Program-made: the position numbers and the translations under genes
Shown: positions 12,861 through 18,654 of the stretch, in pieces
How positions within the stretch are numbered: the stretch's first letter is position 1
Layout: every line of letters starts with the position of its first letter
Notes under the pieces: model-generated
Seen by the model: only the letters and a program-made list of their open reading frames with translations
Databases searched by the model: none
Told to the model about the DNA's origin: nothing
Origin: CAYYJM01 sp964471755
GTDB taxonomy: Bacteria > Planctomycetota > Planctomycetia > Gemmatales > Gemmataceae
DNA: 18,654 nt
Direction of reading: 5' to 3'
Assembly (NCBI GenBank): GCA_964471755.1
Contig: CAYYJM010000111.1
Span: 1-18,654, forward strand

Positions 12861-12874
12861 TGCAACCAGATGCT

Positions 12875-14145
12875 TCAGGCGGCGCTGCGGCGCAGGTGCC
12901 GTTTCTCGACCTCGCGGAGAACGCGCCGTCGCTCGACGGCGGTCTGCTCGTAGACGCCCAGATACAGAGCCGCGTGCGCCTCTGTCAAGACCATCCCTCG
13001 CCGCCGCATGACCTCGTCGGCGGTCTGGAACAGCAGGGCCGGATAGGCCCGATCGACGAGCGCTCCATTCCACCAACTCGCGAACGAGGGAATGTACTTC
13101 GGCAAGAAGCCGCCACTGGGCAGGAGATTGCAGAAGGCCCCGATGTTCGAGCCGGTATTGAACAGGACACTGAGGCCGGCCTTGGTGTGGTCGCCGATGA
13201 AGCAGCCGACCTTGTTCTGGCCGGTGCGAACCGACAGGCCATCGACGACGACCTTCACCTCGCCGTAGTCGTTGCGCAGATCNNNNNNNNNNGGTTGACC
13301 CACTCGCCGACGTAGGCGTGACCGAGGAAGCCGTCATGGTACTTGTTCGAGTGGCCCTGCACGATGCTGCACTCGACCTCGCCGCCGATGCGGCACTGGG
13401 GGCCGAGCGTGGTCCCCGCCCGGATCTTGGCTCCGAAGACCTGCGTCGCCGGCCCGATGTAGCAAGGCCCCTCCAGCCGTGTGAATGCGCCGACGACGGC
13501 CTCGCGGTCAATGATGATCGGCCCGTTGGTGGTGTCGGCCACGACCATCGGATCGAGCCGGGCCTTCGGATCGATCACCAGTCGCTCCACCGGACCGACC
13601 ACCGCCGGTCGATGGAGCGGCTCTCCCGTCGGGCGCTCGGCCCGCTGCTCCCAGTCGGCGATGATCTGCTCGGGGTTCCAGTGCATCAGATCCCAGAGAT
13701 GATGGGCCATTCGGCCACCGGCCGGGTGGGCGGGCAGAGAGCGCCGCATCTCGGCGAGCAGATCCTCCAGCCCCGCGTGCGACAGCGGTTCGAGATGCTG
13801 CGGGTCGATGATGGCGTAGGCGACGGTGTCCTCGATCAGGCCGATGCCGGGCTCGACCGGACGCGCGAACAGGCCGGCCGGCGGGAGCCAGCGACCATTG
13901 ACCAGGACGAGCGGGCCGGGAGCGTTGAGCCAGGGCGTGCTGTTGATCGGCATGCCGGGCCGCTGGGTGCGGTAGAAATCGACGAGCATCGGCCGGATCA
14001 GGGCTCCGACGCTGAGCGAGCCGAAGTAGCGGACCTGTTTGCTACGCAGACTCGTCTGGCCACAGAGCAGCTCGAAGACCGGACGGGTCAGGGTCAACGG
14101 CTCGAACTGGCCGACGGTTCGATCCTCGAAGAGGCAGACACGCAT
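12875..14145 (-). CDS. GlmU-like sugar-1-phosphate nucleotidyltransferase/acetyltransferase, interrupted by an assembly gap
   Basis: This two-part enzyme is of the alternative GlmU type (UDP-GlcNAc pyrophosphorylase / glucosamine-1-phosphate acetyltransferase-like) found in Bacteroidetes and planctomycetes. The N-terminal part starts MRVCLFEDRTVGQFEPLTLT and carries RPVFELLCGQ. The C-terminal left-handed beta helix shows CYIGPATQVFGAKIRAGTTLGP, SNKYHDGFLGHAYVGEWVN, then DLRNDYGEVKVVVDG, KVGCFIGDHTKAGLSVLFNTG and PSGGFLPKYIPSF. Ten N bases (13283-13292) split the two halves into different frames. Homologues carry about 8 residues (LGAGT-type) at that point, so I read it as one intact gene with a mis-sized gap. 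Two ATG codons adjoin (14148, 14145); GGGAGGA fits the second better. Confidence 0.85.
13283..13292. other. Assembly gap (10 N)
   Basis: Ten undetermined bases lie inside the glmU-like gene. The flanking coding sequence (WVN before, DLRNDYG after) belongs to one protein family, but as drawn the frame shifts across the gap. The number 10 is therefore probably a placeholder and not a measured length. Confidence 0.95.
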
Positions 14146-14202
14146 CATGCGTCCTCCCGGCGTCTCCATCAGGTGCGGCATCCCTGTCCGCGGTGACGGG
14201 GG

Positions 14203-14232
14203 AGTATAGCGGGAAGGGCTCGCCCCTGTTAA
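14203..14232 (-). promoter_or_regulatory. Sigma-70-type promoter of the glmU-like gene
   Basis: On the minus strand the sequence is TTAACA (14232-14227), an 18-bp spacer, and TATACT (14208-14203). Each box matches five of six consensus bases. The -35 overlaps the stop codon of the TPR gene. The predicted start near 14196 leaves a leader of about 50 nt. Confidence 0.65.
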
Positions 14233-15680
14233 GAGGAATTGGACGGGCCCGTCACGGCCTGCCAGGCGTCGAGCAGCCGGCTGATGTCGCGGAAGGCGAA
14301 GTCGATGTGGGCCAGTTCCGTGCCGTACTCGACGGCCTTGGGATAATCGCCGAGATCGGCGTGGAGCGTGGCCAGCAGGTAGATCGCCTCCTTGCGGCCG
14401 GTGATCTCCACGCCGGGCATCTGCTCCAGGGCCGCGCGAAAGTTGCGGATGGCCAGCTGTGGATTGTTCCGCGCCCGGAAGCAGTGCCCCAGGAACAGCA
14501 GCGACTGCCAGCGATGACGAGCGTCATCCCGACTCTGCTGAAGTTCGCCGATGGCCTCTTCGACCCGGCCGGCACGCAGGAGCCGCACGCCCAGTTCGTA
14601 GCGGTAACGCATCTCCAGGGGAGCGTGTCGGGTCCACTGCTGATAAAGATCCAGCTCGCGGTTGTTGATCTCCTTGCGCAGATGCGCTCGCCGCTGCCGC
14701 AGTTCGGCGTTGTCCGGCGTGTTCTGGAGGCCGGCCTCCGTCTCGGCCAGGGACCGACGGTAGGGCTCGATCTCCAGGTCGAGAAGTTCGGCGCGCAACT
14801 CGAACGCCTGGTCGGTGGCTTCCAGGCCGCGTTCCAGGACGATGGTCGCGGTCTTCAGATCGCCCAGGGCCCGGTAGAGCGCGGCCAGGCGAAGGTGATG
14901 CTCGCGCCGTTGCGGTTCGCGTGCGATCTTCTGACGCAACTGGGCCGCTTCCCGAGCGCGGGCATGACCGCCGAGCGCCTCCTCATCGGTGACGCCCTCG
15001 GCCTCCGGTTCGCGCTCCGACTGACTCGACGGGGTCAGCACGCTTTCGCCGCTCTCGATCGTCTCGGCGTACCGGCCGCGATGGATGGTCTCGCTGGCGG
15101 CCAGGTGATGCAGCTTGTTCGTCGCTTCGGGATGATTGGGCGCGAGCTTGAGCAGGAGTTGCCACAGACCCGTGGCCTGCTTGAAATTCTGCTGGCGCTC
15201 GTAGAGCAGGGCGAGTTGACGGATCAGGGCCTGGTTCTTCGGCTGGAGGGCGCGGGCCTGCTCCAGCGACCAGGTGGCCGTGTCCAGCCAGCACAGTTCC
15301 TCGGCGGCGGTGCCCAGATCCACCTGGGCCCCGAAGTCCCAGGGATTGCGGGCCAGCACCTGCTCGGCGACCCGGATCGCGTTCAAGAACTCGCCGCGCT
15401 GCAGGGCCCGCTTCAGGGCCAGCCGCGTGGGGATGTTCCAGAGCCAGGCCAGCCAGGCTCCGCGCTGATTGTTCCGGTAGCGCGCGCGAACCGTCCGACG
15501 CAGCGTCTGACGGTAGACCAGATTGGACGGGTCGAGCTGGCAGCAGCTGCGTAGCAGGCGGATGGCGTAGTCGAGGTTCTTACTGGCGACCACCTGCTGG
15601 GCTCGTTCAAACTGCCCGCTGGCGGCGCGAACCTGCTCGGGGGTGGGAGTGGCCAGGTGACCGCTCTCCGAATCGGTCAT
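14229..15680 (-). CDS. Tetratricopeptide repeat protein
   Basis: This 483-residue, largely helical protein has several TPR-like units. Examples are NLDYAIRLLRSCCQLDPSN near the start, WSLEQARALQPKNQALIRQL, FKQATGLWQLLLKLAPNHPEA, LAALYRALGDLKTATIVLERG and LFLGHCFRARNNPQLAIRNF. A charged linker with SSQSEREPEAEG and a long coiled segment (EPYRRSLAETEAGLQNTPDN) lie in the middle. There is no signal peptide, so it is probably a cytoplasmic scaffold. TPR proteins of this size are frequent in planctomycetes; no partner can be named. The ATG at 15680 has GGGAG upstream. It lies between the ECF sigma gene and the glmU-like gene and has its own predicted promoter. Confidence 0.85.
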   Translation of the reverse strand: MTDSESGHLATPTPEQVRAASGQFERAQQVVASKNLDYAIRLLRSCCQLDPSNLVYRQTLRRTVRARYRNNQRGAWLAWLWNIPTRLALKRALQRGEFLNAIRVAEQVLARNPWDFGAQVDLGTAAEELCWLDTATWSLEQARALQPKNQALIRQLALLYERQQNFKQATGLWQLLLKLAPNHPEATNKLHHLAASETIHRGRYAETIESGESVLTPSSQSEREPEAEGVTDEEALGGHARAREAAQLRQKIAREPQRREHHLRLAALYRALGDLKTATIVLERGLEATDQAFELRAELLDLEIEPYRRSLAETEAGLQNTPDNAELRQRRAHLRKEINNRELDLYQQWTRHAPLEMRYRYELGVRLLRAGRVEEAIGELQQSRDDARHRWQSLLFLGHCFRARNNPQLAIRNFRAALEQMPGVEITGRKEAIYLLATLHADLGDYPKAVEYGTELAHIDFAFRDISRLLDAWQAVTGPSNSS

Positions 15681-15724
15681 TATGCGGAACTCCCTCGGGC
15701 GGCTTGGGTCGGCACCATGCAGGA

Positions 15725-15753
15725 ATTCTACCGACCGGCCGGCCCCGTGGGAA
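15725..15753 (-). promoter_or_regulatory. Sigma-70-type promoter of the TPR gene
   Basis: On the minus strand the sequence is TTCCCA (15753-15748), a 17-bp spacer, and TAGAAT (15730-15725). The -10 matches five of six and the -35 four of six. It fits the 77-bp gap after the ECF sigma gene, with a leader of about 38 nt. Confidence 0.5.
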
Positions 15754-15757
15754 CAGT

Positions 15758-16387
15758 TCAGGCCAGCGTCTCCTCAAAATGGGGCGCGAGAGCCTCGCGC
15801 AGCAGAGCGCGAGCGCGGTGCAGTCGGCTCTTGACCGCTGGCAGAGAGGTTCCGATTCGGTCGGCAATGTCGGCGTTCGGCAATCCTTCGATGTCCGACA
15901 GCACGAACACCTGGCGGTAGAGGTCGGGAAGTTGCTCCACCGCCTGCTCGATCAGTCGGCGCGTCTCGCCGTTGACGAGGACGGTTTCCGGGCTGGGCTG
16001 GGCTCCGCGAGTCGGCCCTGTCTCGGTATGGCCCTCCAGGATCGTCTCGACGGGGTCGCCGAGGCGGTGTTCCTCGCGGACGGCCAGTTTGCGCCGATGC
16101 GACAGGGCCGTGTTCACCACGATGCGGTGCAGCCAGGTCGGAAAGGCGGACTCGCCCCGGAAGGTGGGCAGCTTCCGGATCAGGTGCAGCAGCACTTCCT
16201 GGGTTACGTCCTCGGCGTCGGACTCGTTGGCCAGCATCTTTCGTGCGATGCTGTACACCCGGGGCGCGTGGTCCCGGTAGACCTGCTCCAGCGTCGGTAG
16301 AAGTGGAGGGTCGCCAGCGTTGACGTCGGTATCAATGGCAGAAATATCCGGCGTCGTGCCGGAGTGGTCGGTATTAATCGGCTCCAT
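15758..16387 (-). CDS. ECF (extracytoplasmic function) RNA polymerase sigma factor
   Basis: This 209-residue sigma-70-family protein begins with an extra polar N-terminus (about 1-38). Region 2 follows: QVYRDHAPRVYSIARKMLANESDAEDVTQEVLLHL with FPTWLHRIVVNTALSHRRK, which binds the -10 and core polymerase. A linker (GDPVETILEGHTETGPTRGA) comes next. Region 4 is PDLYRQVFVLSDIEGLPNADIADRIGTSLPAVKSRLHRARALLRE, the -35-binding helix-turn-helix. No anti-sigma gene lies next to it. The ATG at 16387 follows GAGGGGG, which folds into a hairpin. It is divergent from the Gph-like gene. Its regulon cannot be read from the window. Confidence 0.93.
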   Translation of the reverse strand: MEPINTDHSGTTPDISAIDTDVNAGDPPLLPTLEQVYRDHAPRVYSIARKMLANESDAEDVTQEVLLHLIRKLPTFRGESAFPTWLHRIVVNTALSHRRKLAVREEHRLGDPVETILEGHTETGPTRGAQPSPETVLVNGETRRLIEQAVEQLPDLYRQVFVLSDIEGLPNADIADRIGTSLPAVKSRLHRARALLREALAPHFEETLA

Positions 16388-16395
16388 CGTTTTTC

Positions 16396-16414
16396 CCCCT
16401 CGTTCAGCGAGGGG
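16396..16414 (-). promoter_or_regulatory. Hairpin sequestering the ECF sigma ribosome binding site
   Basis: On the minus strand CCCCTCG-CTGAA-CGAGGGG forms a 7-bp perfect stem with a 5-nt loop, and its 3' arm is the Shine-Dalgarno sequence of the sigma gene (GAGGGGGAAAAACG-ATG). Melting of this stem would be needed for efficient initiation, a possible thermosensor-like or factor-controlled switch. Confidence 0.55.
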
Positions 16415-16567
16415 CCATTTCCTGTTCGCTTTTTTCTCTATTGTCTTTACCTTAGGGGAACTGCCCGCCCGGAACAAGGACTCTTTTTCGTGGGCCCAAC
16501 TCCACCCGGAGCGGCCCCCCCTCGGCCACGGAAGGACTGGCAACGCTTACCGCGTCGGGAGAACCAC

Positions 16568-17266
16568 ATGCTATCTGCCTGGAGGCCGCGTGCCTATCTT
16601 TTCGATTTCGACGGCACTCTGGCCGACAGCTTTCCGGCCATCGCGGCCAGCGTCAACCACGTTCGCGCCCTGCACGGCCTGGATCCGCTTTCGCTCGACG
16701 AGGTTCGACCGTTCGTCGGCTGGGGTGCGTCGCAACTCCTGACGAAGACCGTTCCTCGGGGCGATCTACAGGCCAACATCCAGGCGTACCGCGATCATCA
16801 TCCCAGCGTCCTGGCCAGCGGCACTCGACTCCTGCCCGGAGCGCGGGATCTGCTGCTCGCCCTGAACCAGGCCGGCTGGCCGGTCGCCCTGACCTCCAAC
16901 AAGCCCCGGACCTTTTCGGTCGAACTGCTCCGCATCCTCCAGATCGATTCGCTGTTCCAGGCCGTTCTTGGACCGGAGGACGTGGCCCGACCGAAACCGG
17001 CTCCCGACATGCTCCTGGCAGCCCTGCAACGGCTGGCCGTTTCTCCTGCCGAGGCGCTCTACGTCGGCGACATGACCGTGGACATCATAACCGGCAAGGA
17101 CGCCGGCGTGGTCGTCTGGGTCGTTGGCACCGGCGCGCAGGGGCGCGAGGTGCTGGAAGCGGCCGGGCCGGCCGCGTATTTTTCGGACCTTCCCGAGCTT
17201 CGCCACGCCCTGGCCCAGATTCCCGGGACGATCTCCGACACCGACGTGTCACCGTCGGCAAGCTGA
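16568..17266 (+). CDS. gph: HAD-superfamily phosphatase, phosphoglycolate phosphatase-like
   Basis: This 232-residue HAD hydrolase has motif I DFDGTLADS (residues 13-21, nucleophile Asp), motif II TSNKP, motif III lysine in RPKPAPDM and motif IV YVGDMTVDI. The alpha-helical cap lies between residues 22 and 85. These features fit Gph, which removes 2-phosphoglycolate arising from DNA repair or oxygenation, but close relatives (pyrophosphatase PpaX and others) share them. The ATG at 16568 follows GGGAGA; the frame extends upstream through the divergent intergenic region without support. It starts 180 nt from the ECF sigma start and runs the other way. Confidence 0.87.
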   Translation: MLSAWRPRAYLFDFDGTLADSFPAIAASVNHVRALHGLDPLSLDEVRPFVGWGASQLLTKTVPRGDLQANIQAYRDHHPSVLASGTRLLPGARDLLLALNQAGWPVALTSNKPRTFSVELLRILQIDSLFQAVLGPEDVARPKPAPDMLLAALQRLAVSPAEALYVGDMTVDIITGKDAGVVVWVVGTGAQGREVLEAAGPAAYFSDLPELRHALAQIPGTISDTDVSPSAS

Positions 17267-17296
17267 GGAGAAGACGCGATCCCGGCCTGATCTTCC

Positions 17297-17326
17297 TTGA
17301 CAGCCCTTCCCCCGAGGCGGTACGTT
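17297..17326 (+). promoter_or_regulatory. Sigma-70-type promoter of the FHA-kinase gene
   Basis: TTGACA (17297-17302) is a perfect -35. At 18-bp spacing TACGTT (17321-17326) gives a partial -10 with the key T, A and final T. The predicted leader is about 100 nt to the GTG at 17432. A short inverted repeat (GACTTC/GAAGTC, about 17369-17400) lies in the leader. Confidence 0.5.
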
Positions 17327-17431
17327 CCAACTGGAGATCGCCTCCGGTCGCGGCTCGTCGGACTTCGGTCACTGACGCTCGCGGCTTGCCGGAAGTCGGT
17401 CCTCCTGGTCACGCCGAAGGAAGGGTGTGTC

Positions 17432-18654
17432 GTGTCGCGCTTGATCGTTATCCGCGGAGCCGACGAGGGCAAACAGTTCGACCTGTCGGCCGAACGTTTG
17501 AGCATCGGTCGGGAATCGACGAACCGCATCCGCCTGCATGACACCGAGGTTTCACGCAGACACGCCGAGTTGACCCGTACGTCGGAGGGGGCCTATCGGC
17601 TGCTCGACGTCGGCAGCGTCAACGGCACCTTCGTCAATGGCCGACCGATCCGCGACGTTCTGCTCCAGCCGGGCGATCAGGTGCAGATCGGCCAGACCGT
17701 GCTGATCTACAGTGGCTCCCAGATCGACACGAGCCCGACCTCGCTGGCCGATCGCATCAACGTCATCACCCGCCAGGATCTCGACCTGCCCTCGGCCATC
17801 GTCAAGCGCATCGCCGAGACGGAAGGCAGCCGCATCCTGGGCCGACCCGACAAGCTGGAGAGCGCCTGGCTGCGCGCCAACCTGGGCATCCTCTACGAGG
17901 CGATCCAGGCCGTCAGCCAGATTATGGACCTCGGCCAGCTGCTCGAACGGCTGATGGAACTGATCTTCAAGAGCATTCCGGCCGATCGCGGCTGCATGAT
18001 GGTTCGGCCGATGGATATCGGCTCGATTGGCCAGCTCAGCGAAGGAGGCGAACGGCCTGGCCTGACGGCGGGCGATCTGGAGCCGCAGGCCCTCCGCTGG
18101 CGACAGCCGCCGACCGCGAGCGCTGGCGGCTCGCCGGAGAAGGTGTCCCTGAGCCGAACGATTCTGGACTACGTCCTTCGTGAGAAGGCCGGCATCCTCG
18201 TCTCCGACGCCACGCGCGATGCTCGGTTTCAGTCGGTGCAGAGCCTGGTCCGTTCCGGCGTGCGCGAGGTTCTCTGTGTGCCGATGCGCGGCCGGCACGA
18301 CATTCTCGGCGTCCTCTACCTCGACTCCCTGACGCCGGCCCGCGAACTGATCGCGGCCGGGCAACCGGGCAAGTTCAACGAGGACCATCTGTCACTGGCG
18401 ATCGCCCTGGCCCATCAGGCGGCCCTGGCCATCGAGGACACCCGTTTCTATCAGGCCATGCTCCAGGCCGAACGCCTGGCCGCCGTCGGTCAGACGATCG
18501 CGGCCATGTCGCATCACATCAAGAATATCCTGCAAGGTCTGCGCTCCGGCGGCGACATCCTCGGCATGGGCCTGAAGGAGAACGATCTCGACCTGGTCCA
18601 GAAAGGCTGGCGCATCCTCGAAAAGAATCAGACCAAGGTCTACGACCTCGTCCA
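17432..18654 (+). CDS. FHA-GAF sensor histidine kinase, 3' end outside window
   Basis: The coding frame is open to the window edge (407 codons seen). An N-terminal FHA domain (about 1-95) shows the phosphothreonine-binding layout: LSIGRE, then DTEVSRRHAEL, then DVGSVNGTFVNG. A GAF domain follows (about 150-335), with a strand of the type CVPMRGRHDILGVLYLDS. HisKA is next, with ERLAAVGQTIAAMSHHIKNI carrying acceptor H361. The HATPase part lies outside. Such proteins link Ser/Thr phosphorylation (FHA) to two-component signalling and are typical of planctomycetes. The start is GTG at 17432 with AAGGAAGGG before it; no ATG fits better. There is no signal peptide or membrane segment. Confidence 0.9.
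   Translation, partial: MSRLIVIRGADEGKQFDLSAERLSIGRESTNRIRLHDTEVSRRHAELTRTSEGAYRLLDVGSVNGTFVNGRPIRDVLLQPGDQVQIGQTVLIYSGSQIDTSPTSLADRINVITRQDLDLPSAIVKRIAETEGSRILGRPDKLESAWLRANLGILYEAIQAVSQIMDLGQLLERLMELIFKSIPADRGCMMVRPMDIGSIGQLSEGGERPGLTAGDLEPQALRWRQPPTASAGGSPEKVSLSRTILDYVLREKAGILVSDATRDARFQSVQSLVRSGVREVLCVPMRGRHDILGVLYLDSLTPARELIAAGQPGKFNEDHLSLAIALAHQAALAIEDTRFYQAMLQAERLAAVGQTIAAMSHHIKNILQGLRSGGDILGMGLKENDLDLVQKGWRILEKNQTKVYDLV

Noticed and set aside
12188..13315. 375-codon plus-strand frame crossing the N gap
   Set aside because: Antisense to the PEP-CTERM and glmU-like genes, with no domain; it remains open only through chance and the undetermined bases.
14193..15554. 453-codon plus-strand frame opposite the TPR protein
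   Set aside because: High-GC antisense shadow; the minus strand carries clear TPR motifs.
1..18654. CRISPR arrays, tRNA or rRNA genes, phage or plasmid functions, full insertion sequences
   Set aside because: None seen: the only repeats are the three hairpin or heptamer families, none has spacer-like regular units, and no transposase or integrase is encoded.

Overview
The window is about 65% GC bacterial chromosomal DNA that reads like a planctomycete, most likely from the Gemmata/Isosphaera side. The grounds are a PEP-CTERM exported protein, an alternative GlmU-type nucleotidyltransferase, an FHA-GAF-histidine kinase, and intergenic repeats whose chance translations (GEAPAEP..., FIVHRSS...) I know as recurring artefacts in planctomycete genomes. 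A 10-N assembly gap shows that this is a draft contig.

Left half (1-8290), stress and dormancy genes. A plus-strand run starts behind a sigma-54-type promoter (334-349): a metallophosphoesterase-fold protein that has lost its metal ligands, a DUF2934 protein, an unlisted 29-residue membrane microprotein, Dps, and a fused phosphotransferase/P-loop kinase. The run ends in a hairpin repeat. Facing it on the minus strand are a 93-residue unknown protein, the ribosome hibernation factor HPF, a two-domain universal stress protein, then (after a strong terminator) Rnk and a CvrA/NhaP2-type K+/H+ antiporter.

Middle (8448-11242), the likely controller. A soluble GAF histidine kinase is followed by an NtrC-type response regulator with an intact GAFTGA loop, the signature of a sigma-54 activator. 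Good -24/-12 promoters (TGGCACG-N4-KTGC) lie in front of the phosphoesterase-dps run, hpf and the 93-residue gene; a weaker one precedes rnk. The hpf promoter also has a perfect 10-bp dyad centred about 74 bp upstream of its predicted start. I infer a compact sigma-54 stress regulon around its own two-component system. It resembles the DosR dormancy regulon in content but uses different regulatory machinery.

Right half (11243-18654), more ordinary genes. On the minus strand are a metallophosphoesterase with an intact-looking active site, the PEP-CTERM protein, the glmU-like gene interrupted by the N gap, a TPR protein and an ECF sigma factor. On the plus strand are a Gph-like HAD phosphatase and the 5' part of an FHA-GAF-histidine kinase that runs off the window. 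Several convincing sigma-70-type promoters are visible here. Two genes (ECF sigma and PEP-CTERM) have their Shine-Dalgarno sequences folded into hairpins.

Three different repeat families sit at gene ends (29-150 and 3996-4109; 9690-9781; 11259-11414). At least two of them supply or overlap the stop codon of the neighbouring gene.
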